From positions 3,290,001 through 3,354,000 of the forward strand of contig OX387611.1 in NCBI GenBank assembly GCA_947568835.1: a DNA stretch of 64,000 bases, written 5' to 3'. The DNA comes from Protonemura montana (taxonomy: Eukaryota; Arthropoda; Insecta; Plecoptera; Nemouridae). The notes beneath the pieces are model-generated. The model ran no database searches. It was not told the DNA's origin and was given only the letters and a program-made list of their open reading frames with translations. Positions 1-10,796 of the stretch are shown here, one piece after another. The position numbers and the translations under genes were made by a program. How positions within the stretch are numbered: position 1 is the first letter of the stretch; each line of letters starts with the position of its first letter.

Positions 1-603
1 AAATCCATGCTGTCGAGAGGTTGATAAGCAAGGCGAGTGAAGTTGCTGTACTAACTTTCATCCCTCCAACCTCTCTCCCGAACAGAACTGGTCATGTGTA
101 TGATGGTCACCCATCCAATACCTGACCCAGCGCAGTGTTGCTTAACTTTCATCACTCCAACCTCTCTCCCAAACAGAACTGCTCATGTGTATGATGGTCA
201 CCCATCCAATACCTGACCCAGCGCAGTGTTGCTTAACTTTCATCACTCCAACCTCTCTCCCAAACAGAACTGCTCATGTGTATGATGGTCAACCATCCAA
301 TACCTGACCCAGCGTACTAGTGTTGCTTAACTTTCATCACTCCAACCTCTCTCCCAAACAGAACTGCTCATGTGTATGATGGTCAACCATCCAATACCTG
401 ACCCAGCGCAGTGTTGCTTAACTTTCATCCCTCCAACCTCTCTCCCGAACAGAACTGGTCATGTGTATGATGGTCACCCATCCAATACCCGACCCAGCGC
501 AGTGTTGCTTAACTTTCATCACTCCAACCTCTCTCCCAAACAGAACTGCTCATGTGTATGATGGTCACCCATCCAATACCTGACTCAGCACAGTCTTGCT
601 TAA
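1..603 (-). repeat. Tandem array of 5S-rRNA-derived SINE units (91-bp period)
   Basis: About six units of the 91-bp repeat, read on the minus strand. Each unit holds a stretch like the 3' half of 5S rRNA: AAGTTAAGCAACACTGCG (box A region), then GGTATTGGATGGGTGACC (box C region), then a unit-specific spacer ending GAGAGAGGTTGGAGGGATG. Positions 1-45 are the start of the non-repeated tail seen complete at 48640-48760. Identity as a 5S-derived SINE (SINE3-like) is inferred from similarity to 5S rRNA. Confidence 0.8.
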
Positions 604-773
604 CCTTGAAGGTTGAGCAGTCAGCTTTAACCCAAGACTTATCTAACTTACCAAGTTACGAACGGGGCTCTCCATGTAATCTGCTTGCTGGTTGCTTAGC
701 AACAGTCTTTCTAGCTGCACGTTTTGATGGGGTAGCCAGGGTTCGACACCATCTGCAACCAAAGAATTCGAGG

Positions 774-2004
774 TAAAATGGCAGACCACACAGCTGTCTT
801 GCAACATTAACCCATAAGAGCAATGGTGAAGTCCACCAGTTAGAATGGCCGACCACACAGCTGTCTTGCAACATTAACCCATTAGAGCAATGGTGAAGTC
901 CACCAGTTAGAATGGCTGACCACACAGCTGGCTTGCAACATTAACCCATAAGAGCAATGGTGAAGTCCACCAGTTAGAATGGTCGACCACACAGCTGGCT
1001 TGCAACATTAACCCATAAGAGCAATGGTGAAGTCCACCAGTTAGAATGGCCGACCACACAGCTGTCTTGCAACATTAACCCATAAGAGCAATGGTGAAGT
1101 CCACCAGTTAAAATGGCCGACCACACAGCTGTCTTGCAACATTAACCCATAAGAGCAATGGTGAAGTCCACCAATTAGAATGGCCGACCACACAGCTGTC
1201 TTGCAAGATTAACCCATAAGAGCAATGGTGAAGTCTACCAGTTAGAATGGTCGACCACACAGCTGGCTTGCAACAATAACCCATAAGAGCAATGGTGAAG
1301 TCCACCAGTTAGAATGGCCGACCACACAGCTGGCTTGCAATATTAACCCATAAGAGCAATGGTGAAGTCCACCAGTTAGAATGGCTGACCACACAGCTGG
1401 CTTGCAACATTAACCCATAAGAGCAATAGTGAAGTCCACCAGTTAGAATGGCCGACCACACAGCTGGCTTGCAACATTAACCCATAAGAGCAATAGTGAA
1501 GTCCACCAGTTAAAATGGCCGATCACACAGCTGTCTTGCAACATTAACCCATAAGAGCAATGGTGAAGTCCACCAGTTAGAATGGCCGACCACACAGCTG
1601 TCTTGTAACATTAACCCATCAGAGCAATGGTGAAGTCCACCAGTTAGAATGGCCGACCACACAGCTGGCTTGTAACATTAACCCATAAGAGCAATGGTGA
1701 AGTCCACCAATTAGAATGGCCGACCACACAGCTGTCTTGCAACATTAACCCATAAGAGCAATGGTGAAGTCCACCAGTTAAAATGGCCGACCACACAGCT
1801 GTCTTGTAACATTAACCCATAAGAGCAATGGTGAAGTCCACCAATTAGAATGGCCGACCACACAGCTGTCTTGCAACATTAACCCATAAGAGCAATGGTG
1901 AAGCCCACCAGTTAGAATGGTCGACCACACAGCTGGCTTGCAACATTAACCCATAAGAGCAATGGTGAAGTCCACCAGTTAAAATGGCCGACCACACAGC
2001 TGTC
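774..2004. repeat. Minisatellite, 67-bp period
   Basis: About 18 copies of a 67-bp unit containing GCCGACCACACAGCTG and GAGCAATGGTGAAGTCC, with scattered substitutions. It ends about 16 bp past the splice donor of the proline/glutamine-rich protein exon, so it lies in that gene's intron. No coding role is seen. The stretch 604-773 just before it holds no recognised feature. Confidence 0.9.
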
Positions 2005-2026
2005 AGCAAGCACTAAAAGGACTTAC

Positions 2027-4523
2027 CTCTGTGTTGTGCGGGTTGTGGTCTTCCAGGACCCAACATAGCTGCGTGGACTCGGGATTCACCGCCAAACATC
2101 GGCTCTTGTTCAACAGGTGGCTGTTGAACAGGTGGCTGTTGAACAGGTGGCTGTTGAACAGGTGGCTGTTGAACAGGTGGCTGTTGAAAAGGTGGCTGTT
2201 GAACAGGTGGCTGTTGAACAGGTGCCTGTTGAACAGGTGGCTGTTGAACAGGTGCAAATTGAACAGGTGTCTGTTGAACAGGTGGCTCAACAGGTGCAAA
2301 TTGAACAGCTGGCTGTTGAACAGGTGCAAATTGAACAGGTGTCTGTTGAACAGATGTCTGTTGAACAGGTGGCTCAACAGGTGCAAATTGAACAGGTGGC
2401 TGTTGAACAGGTGCAAATTGAACAGGTGGCTGTTGAACAGGTGGCTGTTGAACAGGTACAAATTGAACAGGTGGCTCGACAGTTGCAAATTGAACAGGTG
2501 TCTGTTGAACAGGTGCAAATTGAACCGGTGTCTGTTGAACAGGTGGCTCAACAGGTGCAAATTGAACAGGTGCAAATTGAACAGGTGGCTGTTGAACAGG
2601 TGCAAATTGAACAGGTGTCTGTTGAACAGGAGCAAATTGAACAGGTGGCTGTTGAACAGGTGCAAATTGAACAGGTGGCTGTTGAACAGGTGCAAATTGA
2701 ACAGGTGGCTCAACAGGGGTCTGTTGAACAGGTGCTGGTTGCACAAAAGGTAATTGTTGAACAAAAGTGTTTTGATGACGAGCGAGTTGTTGTAAGTTCT
2801 GTGATTTCTCCTCAACAGGGTAATCTAGAACATTCATCGATTGGAAGCCGTTGACATTTTGTTGAAACCCGGCTGATTGCTGATTGGCTGATTGCTGATT
2901 GGCTGATTGTTGAACGGCTGATTGTTGATTGGCTGATTGCTGATTGGCTGATTGCTGATTGGCTGATTGCTGATTGGCTGATTGTTGAACGGCTGATTGC
3001 TGATTGGCTGATTGCTGATTGGCTGATTGTAGCACATTAATTACTTGTTGAAAACTCGGTGAATTCTCAGCAAAGGTATCAGGTTGGTTAATGGATTGAT
3101 TTTGAACAATCGGTGATTGCAAATATCCAATTTGTTGAAGGATGTCTGGTTCCTGAACAAGTCTAAATTGAATCGCTGGTTGATTCTGTCGACTTGCTTG
3201 GTCTTGAACAGCAAAATCTTCGTTCAAAACTTGGGTTCGATGAACATTTGAAGATGATTCCTGTTGGTCAATTATATTTGGTTCAACATTTTGATCAACA
3301 AACTCGTGTTGTCCTGACGAATGCTGTTCAATAGGAATTATTGGAACCGGAACCGGAAGTTGTTGAACAACCGGTTCGATTGGAACCGGATGTCCCTGAT
3401 TTACTTCCGTTTTAGGCGATCCCCACAACCAAGATAGAGATGAGAACGGTTCCGTCCGGTGCACCGGTTCCAAACTTCCTAGAACCGGTTGTGATTGAAC
3501 CGGATTTGACGGTAAGTTGATGACTTGACCGATAGGTTGCGTTGCTGTCGGTTGGATGACGTCACTGATTCGTTCATTGGTAGCCGGAGGGATCACAACT
3601 TGAGAATTATTTTGAAATGTTTGCAATTCTTGAACATTTTGCTGAACACTTAGTTGATTTAGTTGATTTTGAACACCAGATTCTAATTTCCCGAAACCTT
3701 GCTCTTGTTGAACATGATTTCGTATTTGTTCAAGAATACTTTGATGCTGTAGGTTTTGCAAATGGCGGTCGAGTTCAATGTTCTGAGGCTGAACGACATT
3801 TTGCTGTTGAACATCGAATTGCGAAACTTGCATTTGTTCCGTATTTTGAAATTGTTGGTTATTTTGAGCCACAAATTCGTTAGGAATTTGTTCATTTCCT
3901 TTGTTTTCCAGAACTCTTTGAGGTTTTTGAACGTTTCGATTATTTTCAACTTTGTACGACGTTTCTAAAGTTTGAAACTGAACATTTTGCGGCAACTGTC
4001 CATTAATATTTTCCTGCATGTTATTATTATTTTGAAGAATATTTAACTGTTGAACATGTTCAACATTAGATACGGGTTCTGGAACATAAGTGGGCGCTTG
4101 CTGGAAAAATTCTGGGTGGACCAGTTCTTGGTGCACCCGTTCTTGGTGCACCGGTTCTTGGTGCACCGGTTCTTGGTAGACCGGTTCTTGGTAAACCAGT
4201 TCTTGGTAGAGCGGTGCTTGGTGAACCGGTGCTTGGTGCACCGGTTCTTGGTAAACCAGTTCTTGGTAAATCGGTCCTTGGTAAACCGGTGCTTGGTGAA
4301 CCGGTTCTAAGAAAACCGGTTCCTGATCAACAGTTTCATCGTCTATAACCACCAACTCAAGTGGCTTACTTGGATCTGCGTCAATCAAGAACACTTCAAC
4401 CGGTTCTCGTTTCATTCGAACCGGTTCACCATTTGGAACCTGTTTTGTTGGAACCGGCCGAATGGCGACCGCGTCCGCTTGAAGCGCTGCTGTCGCGAAG
4501 AGAATCAGCGACACCAGCGCCAG
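2027..4523 (-). CDS. Large internal exon of a Pro/Gln/Asn-rich, probably secreted repeat protein
   Basis: Open for 832 codons plus one base. It starts after a good acceptor (TTCCACTTTTGACAG) in phase 0 and ends at the donor AGAG|GTAAGT in phase 1, so the gene continues to the left. The first residues, LALVSLILFATAALQADA, look like the hydrophobic core and cleavage region of a signal peptide; the true ATG must be in an upstream exon. Next come an acidic stretch (FLIDADPSKPLELVVIDDE), short repeats of the EPVHQ/APVYQ type (about residues 60-130), a long Q/N-rich middle, QSANQQ repeats (about 500-550), and a run of PVQQ/PVQFAP repeats (about 590-805). The family is not recognised. Composition suggests an extracellular structural protein (cuticle, silk, glue or eggshell), which is inference. 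The repeat tracts also leave long open frames on the plus strand that are probably shadows. Confidence 0.75.
2100..2745 (-). repeat. Coding minisatellite (PVQQ / PVQFAP tract)
   Basis: Short units, mostly 12 or 15 nt and always multiples of three, encode PVQQ, PVQFA and EP variants in the minus frame. Because unit lengths keep the frame, expansion or contraction would change protein length without breaking it. A second coding tract of 12-24 nt units (QSANQQ) lies at about 2868-3033. Confidence 0.85.
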
Positions 4524-4617
4524 CTGTCAAAAGTGGAAGATTTTTGAACTAACTCAACGGTAAGCATTTAAAAAGTTACAGCTGAAGTCATTGTTATAAA
4601 AAAAATCAGGAAAGCCG

Positions 4618-5466
4618 AGATGATGAGATCACCTGACAGAGCTTCTCAATTCTGCTATCTTATGTTACCACGGGTATATCATGGCCTAGCATATGAGGTT
4701 CAATGGTAGATTCAACGTTTGATAGCCATGGAGATGCTGAGATCGCCTGACAGAGCTTCTCAATTCTGCTATCTTATGTTACCACGGGTATATCATGGCC
4801 TAGCATAGGAGGTTCAATGGTAGATTCAACGTTTGGTAGCCATGGAGATGCTGAGATCGCATGACAGAGCTTCTCAATTCTGCTATCTTATGTTACCACG
4901 GGTATATCATGGCCTAGCATAGGAGGTTCAATGGTAGATTCAACGTTTGGTAGCCATGGAGATGCTGAGATCACCTGACAGAGCTTCTCAATTCTGCTAT
5001 CTTATGTAACCACGGGTATATCATGGCCTAGCATAGGAGGTTCAATAGTAGATTCAACGTTTGGTAGCCATGAAGATGCTGAGATCACCTGACAGAGCTT
5101 CTCAATTCTGCTATCTTATGTTACCACGGGTATATCATGGCCTAGCATAGGAGGTTCAATGGTAGATTCAACGTTCGGTAGCCATGAAGATGCTGAGTCG
5201 CCTGACAGAGCTTCTCAATTCTGCTATCTTATGTTACCACGGATATATCATGGCCTAGCATAGAAGGTTCAATGGTAGATTCAACGTTTGGTAGCCATGG
5301 AGATGCTGAGATCACCTGACAGAGCTTCTCAATTCTGCTATCTTATGTTACCACGGGTATATCATGGCCTAGCATAGGAGGTTCAATGGTAGATTCAACG
5401 TTTGGTAGCCATGGAGATGCTGAGATCACCTGACAGAGCTTCTCAATTCTGCTATCTTATGTTACC
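4618..5466 (+). repeat. Minisatellite, 114-bp period (copy 1 of 3 arrays)
   Basis: About 7.5 units of 114 bp containing GGTAGCCATGGAGATGCTGA and ACCACGGGTATATCATGGCC. The same family recurs at 11220-12410 (same strand) and 53605-55128 (opposite strand). This array lies just upstream, in transcript terms, of the large exon 2027-4523, probably in its first intron. Confidence 0.92.
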
Positions 5467-5483
5467 TGGGCTTGCAGACTCAC

Positions 5484-5501
5484 GAACGTCGATTCTAGCA
5501 T
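5484..5501 (-). CDS. Candidate first coding exon of the Pro/Gln-rich secreted protein
   Basis: On the minus strand an ATG at 5501 opens six codons (M-L-E-S-T-F) and runs straight into the donor GTGAGT. It ends in phase 0, matching the phase-0 acceptor at 4523. Joining would place the missing Met in front of the hydrophobic LALVSLILF stretch and complete a normal signal peptide. A very short first exon is common in insect secreted proteins. The match rests on phase and donor quality only. Confidence 0.35.
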
Positions 5502-5799
5502 CGCGGTTTCACCCACCTTGCACATTGGCTATTTCACTTGTGACTCGATTGACGAGGCAGTGTTGCACAATCCTGGCCTAACTTCTGTCAGCACCGAATT
5601 CCAATCCAGCAGAGTTTATTTTACATTCGATAAACACAACTTGCACAACAAAGTGATTTGCTTGATTAGCAAAAAATTATTTGTTTTCGGAAATCCTAGT
5701 GCCGTGAACTTCAAATGAAAACATAAATCTTCTGTTTCTGTAATTAAAAAATGCGTTATCTGCTTACCCTTGGCTTCCTGCCAGGCCAGCATCATAGTA
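5502..5799. other. Short unique region, possible promoter side of the Pro/Gln-rich gene
   Basis: About 300 bp of non-repetitive DNA between two minisatellites. On the minus strand an A/T-rich TAAAATAAA lies near 5620, which could serve as a TATA-like element for the proposed first exon. This is weak evidence. Confidence 0.2.
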
Positions 5800-7504
5800 C
5801 AGGATCAGCCAACACAGTGTGTCAAAGTGACAAGGCTAAGTGGTGGGCGGTCCTTGATGCTGTTGGACAGGAGCAGGCAACACAGTGTGTCAAAGTGACA
5901 AGGCTAAGTGGTGGCCGGTCCTTGGTGCTGTTGGACAGGAGCAGCCAACACAGTGTGTCAAAGTGACAAGGCTAAGCGGTGACCGGTCCTTGGTGTTGTT
6001 GGACAGGAGCAGCCAACACAGTTTGTCAAAGTGACAAGGCTAAGCGGTGACCGGTCCTTGGTGTTGTTGGACAGGAGCAGCCAACACAGTGTGTCAAAGT
6101 GACAAGGCTAAGCGGTGGCCGGTCCTTGGTGCTGTTGGACAGGAGCAGCCAACACAGTGTGTCAAAGTGACAAGGCTAAGCGGTGACCGGTCCTTGGTGC
6201 TGTTGGACAGGAGCAGCCAACACAGTTTGTCAAAGTGACAAGGCTAAGCGGTGACCGGTCCTTGGTGTTGTTGGACAGGAGCAGCCAACACAGTGTGTCA
6301 AAGTGACAAGGCTAAGCGGTGACCGGTCCTTGGTGTTGTTGGACAGGAGCAGCCAACACAGTGTGTCAAAGTGACAAGGCTAAGCGGTGACCGGTCCTTG
6401 GTGTTGTTGGACAGGAGCAGCCAACACAGTGTGTCAAAGTGACAAGGCTAAGCGGTGACCGGTCCTTGGTGTTGTTGGACAGGAGCAGCCAACACAGTGT
6501 GTCAAAGTGACAAGGCTAAGCGGTGACCGGTCCTTGGTGCTGTTGGACAGGAGCAGCCAACACAGTGTGTCAAAGTGACAAGGCTAAGCGGTGGCCGGTC
6601 CTTGGTGTTGTTGGACAGGAGCAGCCAACACAGTGTGTCAAAGTGACAAGGCTAAGCGGTGACCGGTCCTTGGTGTTGTTGGACAGGAGCAGCCAACACA
6701 GTGTGTCAAAGTGACAAGGCTAAGCGGTGACCGGTCCTTGGTGTTGTTGGACAGGAGCAGCCAACACAGTGTGTCAAAGTGACAAGGCTAAGCGGTGACC
6801 GGTCCTTGGTGTTGTTGGACAGGAGCAGCCAACACAGTGTGTCAAAGTGACAAGGCTAAGCGGTGACCGGTCCTTGGTGTTGTTGGACAGGAGCAGCCAA
6901 CACAGTGTGTCAAAGTGACAAGGCTAAGCGGTGACCGGTCCTTGGTGTTGTTGGACAGGAGCAGCCAACACAGTGTGTCAAAGTGACAAGGCTAAGCGGT
7001 GACCGGTCCTTGGTGCTGTTGGACAGGAGCAGCCAACACAGTGTGTCAAAGTGACAAGGCTAAGCGGTGGCCGGTCCTTGGTGTTGTTGGACAGGAGCAG
7101 CCAACACAGTGTGTCAAAGTGACAAGGCTAAGCGGTGACCGGTCCTTGGTGTTGTTGGACAGGAGCAGCCAACACAGTGTGTCAAAGTGACAAGGCTAAG
7201 CGGTGACCGGTCCTTGGTGTTGTTGGACAGGAGCAGCCAACACAGTGTGTCAAAGTGACAAGGCTAAGCGGTGACCGGTCCTTGGTGTTGTTGGACAGGA
7301 GCAGCCAACACAGTGTGTCAAAGTGACAAGGCTAAGCGGTGACCGGTCCTTGGTGCTGTTGGACAGGAGCAGCCAACACAGTGTGTCAAAGTGACAAGGC
7401 TAAGTGGTGACCGGTCCTTGGTGCTGTTGGACAGGAGCAGCCAACACAGTGTGTCAAAGTGACAAGGCTAAGCGGTGACCGGTCCTCGGTGCTGTTGGAC
7501 AGGA
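5800..7504 (+). repeat. Minisatellite, 68-bp period (largest of 3 arrays)
   Basis: About 25 copies of a 68-bp unit containing CAGCCAACACAGTGTGTC and GGCTAAGCGGTGACCGGTCC. The same family occurs inside the last SWEET intron (50990-51275) and inside A4GALT-like intron 2 (59990-60632). The unit has no stop in some frames, which produces false 60-90 codon ORFs. Positions 7505-7819 after it hold no recognised feature. Confidence 0.93.
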
Positions 7505-7819
7505 TCAAGCTGAATGCCGGCACCGGGTTTACTTTTGACTCCCTGCTTCACACACGAATCAACGTGGCATTTCGTTTTTATTTTGCAAAACAAATTGTCT
7601 ACATTCTCCTTTTACTGGCAAACTACGTTTACCAGTAATATTACAACACGATACTCATTAAAAATAATAATATTTGTGCAGTGCTGTAAACAAAATGGCC
7701 GTCGTAAGATATTGATATTGTTACAATGTCATGCCGAACTGGTATTGGTCTTTCCTATCACTATGGAATGATTTATCGAGACACGACCATAGCTCATGTT
7801 TGATCAACTCAAACGGTAC

Positions 7820-8280
7820 TTATTATTATCAACACTAAAACCGTCTCAAAAAGCCAGTGACCAAGTAGCTCAATTGGTTAGAGCAACACCCGCGACAGGT
7901 GAAGATCGAGGTCCAAGTAGCTCAATTGGTTAGAGCAACACCCGCGACAGGTGGAGATCGGGGTCCAAGTAGCTCAATTAGTTAGAGCAACACCCGTGAC
8001 AGGTGGAGATCAAGGTCCAAGTAGCTAAATTGGTTAGAGCAACACCCGCGACAGGTGGTGATCGGGGTCCAAGTAGCTCAATTGGTTAGAGCAACACCCG
8101 CGACAGGTGGATATCGGGGTTCAAGTAGCTCAATTGGTTAGAGCAACACCCGCGACAGGTGGAGATCGGGGTTCAAGTAGCTCGATTGGTTAGAGCAACA
8201 CCCGCGACAGGTGGAGATCGGGGTTCGAATCCACGTTAGGGCAACCATTTTTGAGACGGTTATAGTGTTCATAATAATAA
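7820..8280 (+). mobile_element. Non-autonomous element: tRNA-like core array inside terminal inverted repeats
   Basis: The left end TATTATCAACACTAAAACCG and the right end CGGTTATAGTGTTCATAATA are near-perfect inverted repeats about 32 bp long. Between them are seven 52-bp units (from 7861) carrying a tRNA D-arm/A-box sequence TAGCTCAATTGG and the tRNA-like stretch AGAGCAACACCCGCGACAGG. Only the last unit reads through a complete B box, GGTTCGAATCC (8222-8232); in the others the B box is cut and fused to the next A box. Related copies lie at 13566-14128, 39972-40600 and 61423-61660. Confidence 0.8.
8178..8232 (+). promoter_or_regulatory. Complete Pol III type 2 promoter (A and B boxes) in the last 52-bp unit
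   Basis: The A box TAGCTCGATTGG at 8178-8189 and the B box GGTTCGAATCC at 8222-8232 are spaced as in a tRNA gene. The B box is a perfect consensus match. Whether it is transcribed cannot be seen from sequence. Confidence 0.6.
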
Positions 8281-8396
8281 AATACCCCGGGCATTGCAAG
8301 CGTTTGCAATTTAAATACGATTTCATTTAAACTCAAACGTTATTCACTCAAACTTGGCTCGTGTAAACCCGGTTCTAGTGAAACCCGGTTCCCCAA

Positions 8397-10645
8397 CTAC
8401 TTGAGTTTCGCCATCATCTCCCCCAACATCTGGTTACACATGGCCGCATAGGGATTAGCCTTGGCAAGCTGCGCACGCGCGAATCGGCTGCCCATCGCAG
8501 CTGCCAACTCCCAGTCTTTCAACGCTTCGTCTTCACGCGCAGCCACGCGCAGCAACGCGCCTCGCTGCGCGTGCGCCTGGCGGCAAGCTAAGCCACGCCC
8601 ACATGAAGCGGAGATGGCCGAGTTGAGGTCGGACATGGCCGATGTTGAGTCTCCGAGGAGGCGATGGACCTGCGCTCTGTTGTTGTAACCTGCAACAGAG
8701 AAGTTGAGTCACTTAACGTTCCTTTATGATTGTTTTTAGACTCATGTCTACTTGATGTAAACTTAGCACTAGTTTAAACAAAAACTATTTCAACTGGGTT
8801 TGAATGCTAAGTGAAACTAAATTTCCCAACGTTTCGTAACTTGTACCTGTTACTTTATCAAGGGTAAAAGCAGTTCTGACAATTTTCTTTAAGTTTTAAA
8901 AAAGCCTCAACAGAATAAAAAAATATTCATTTGATTCATTTGATTGATTCTGGTAACCTCTTACAAAAAATGGCACCACTTCGATCTGAAATATTTGATA
9001 ACAGGTGATATTTTAGGACAACATAAAATTTTTTTTTTTACCAACTCTAGATTTCGATCTTGATACCGCGTTTTCATGGAGTTAAATACGATTACATGAA
9101 ATGTATCTGCTTTTCAAAATTGTATAAAACTTCACAGACTTTCAGAATCACATCCTTCTCGTTATAAATATTCCTACCGGAAGCGCGATCTGGTGCCAGA
9201 GTGACGGCTTCGTCGAGTAATTCCAGCGCCTTCTGAAGACTTCCGGTCTCTGACTCGGCGACCGCAGCGCGCTCTAGCGCGACGCACCGAGCTTCTTCCG
9301 GTGTCGAACCAGCTGGAAACCGGAAATGATAATTTTTTAATAATTTGCTAGTTTTATTTTACCCATTGGGAGTTTTAACGGAGTCTCGGCACTAGTGTTT
9401 AACTCTGACGAAATATATTTCAACTGGGTTTTGAATATCTTAAAAACCTAACCTAACCTAACCTAACCTAACCTAACCTAACCTAACCTAACCTAATCAA
9501 ACCTAACCTAACCTAACCTAACCTGACCTAACCTAACCTAACCTAACCTAACCTAACCTAACCTAACCTAACCTAACCTAACCTAACCTAACCTAACCTA
9601 ACTTAACCTAACCTAACATAACCAAACCTAACCTAACATAACCTAACCTAACCTAACCTAACCTAACCTAACGTAACCTTACGTAACCTAATCAAACCTA
9701 ACCTAACCTAACCTAACCTAACCTAACCTAACCTAACCTAACCTAACCTAACCTAACCTAACCTAACATAACCAAACCTAACCTAACATAACCTAACCTA
9801 ACCTAACCTAACCTAACCTAACGTAACCTTACGTAACCTAATCTAACCTTACCTAACCTAACCTAACCTAACCTAACCTAACCTAACCTAACCTAACCTA
9901 ACCTAACCTAACCGAACCTAACCTATATTGAATGACATTCGACAATTATTTTATTTTTCATTAAATTTGAAATGCAATCACCAAGTTCAAGCTTCCTAAA
10001 TGCATCTAAATAAAATAATCAGGGTCAATAATTAAAAAACTAACGTATCTTGAATTTTTGATTTAAAACTCCGGACAATTTGGCGTTTTTTACTAACTAA
10101 CCAATTGTGTGTATGAAAGTAACAGGTACAAGTTACGAAACGTTGGGAAATTTAGTTGTTCTTCACTTAGAATTCAAAACCCAGTTGAAATAGTTTTTGT
10201 TAAAACTAGTGCTAAGTTTACATCAAGTAGACATGAGTCCAAAAACAATCATAAAACATGGTACTAGATCTAAGAAACAACCCGTGGGTCTAAAATATTG
10301 GTGGAGCACGTCTAAAAAAAAATATATATATAATAATAATTGTAGTACTTATTTGTTTTTCAACCTCTTGATCGGTTTCCAACGCGATAAAAAGTCGTTC
10401 GCAAAGCCCTAGTTTTCCTCCTGCACTTAGACATCAACGTTTATCTTATTTCCAGCGAGATGCTTAAAAGCAAGCACCTAGCGGTCACCCATCCATTGAC
10501 CGGTCCCGACACACTGTCGCTTAACCCACTGACCTGTGTCATTCTCCTCCGAATCTTCATTGTTGTCAGCAGGTAAAGACTCTCCCAATGGCAACAACGG
10601 ATTGAAGATGCTCTCCAATATTGCAAGATCCTCTACGTTCGACAT
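8397..10645 (-). CDS. TTC36: Tetratricopeptide repeat protein 36 homologue (TTC36), 3 exons
   Basis: Coding exons on the minus strand: 10645-10534, 9312-9178 and 8689-8397, joined in phase 1 at both introns, giving 179 aa (human TTC36 is about 189). The start MSNVEDLAILESIFNP corresponds to the conserved NPD-like N-terminus. Exon 2 ends LDEAVTLAPDRAS, the first TPR, and exon 3 opens YNNRAQVHRLLG. The C-terminus NPYAAMCNQMLGEMM is the family signature. TPR helices mediate protein-protein contacts in the cytosol; in mouse TTC36 has been linked to tyrosine catabolism. Introns carry inverted copies of one dispersed repeat and an interstitial telomeric array. Donors are GTCAGT and GTAGGA; acceptors are TTTCCAG and GTTGCAG. 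All residues are in frame with no stops, so the gene looks intact. Confidence 0.92.
8727..8890 (+). mobile_element. Dispersed repeat, left part (inverted partner of 9985-10258)
   Basis: Contains GACTCATGTCTACTTGATGT, CTATTTCAACTGGGTTTGAA and CCCAACGTTTCGTAACTTG. The same sequence appears inverted at 10117-10258 and again at 37610-37950, 45693-45795 and 55600-55805. It lies in TTC36 intron 2. It is probably a MITE-like or foldback DNA element with long terminal inverted repeats; no coding capacity is seen. Confidence 0.7.
9447..9924 (-). repeat. Interstitial telomeric repeat, (TTAGG)n
   Basis: About 480 bp of CCTAA repeats, i.e. TTAGG on the minus strand, with occasional variants (CGTAACCTTACG, CATAACCAAA) that are themselves repeated about 150 bp apart, showing internal duplication. 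TTAGG is the ancestral insect telomere repeat. The block sits inside TTC36 intron 1, so it is interstitial and not a chromosome end. Confidence 0.95.
9985..10258 (-). mobile_element. Dispersed repeat, internal and right part, opposite in orientation to 8727-8890
   Basis: Internal part CAAGTTCAAGCTTCCTAAAT (shared with 37772-37830), then the terminal part ending CATCAAGTAGACATGAGTCC, the reverse complement of 8735-8760. With 8727-8890 it forms inverted arms on both sides of TTC36 exon 2. Lies in TTC36 intron 1. Confidence 0.7.
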
Positions 10646-10796
10646 CCTAGCAAGATCTGAGCCATCAAGTGAGGCTGTTTACCTGTTAGCCTTGACAAGG
10701 CCGACTGTCAAACTATTTTTATTTTTCATTTTTTAAATATTAGGATTCCTAGAAACAGGTCTCTTGAGCAAGCAAGTGCATTATTGGTACTTTGTT

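Noticed and set aside
5751-7190. Repeated 63-85 codon plus ORFs (SQHSVSK type)
   Set aside because: Translation of the 68-bp minisatellite; the same peptides appear wherever the repeat is found.
7861-8232. Cluster of functional tRNA genes
   Set aside because: Units have a D-arm-like A box but no acceptor stem, and the T-arm is cut in all but the last unit.
9447-9924. Chromosome end
   Set aside because: The TTAGG block is flanked on both sides by exons of the same TTC36 gene.
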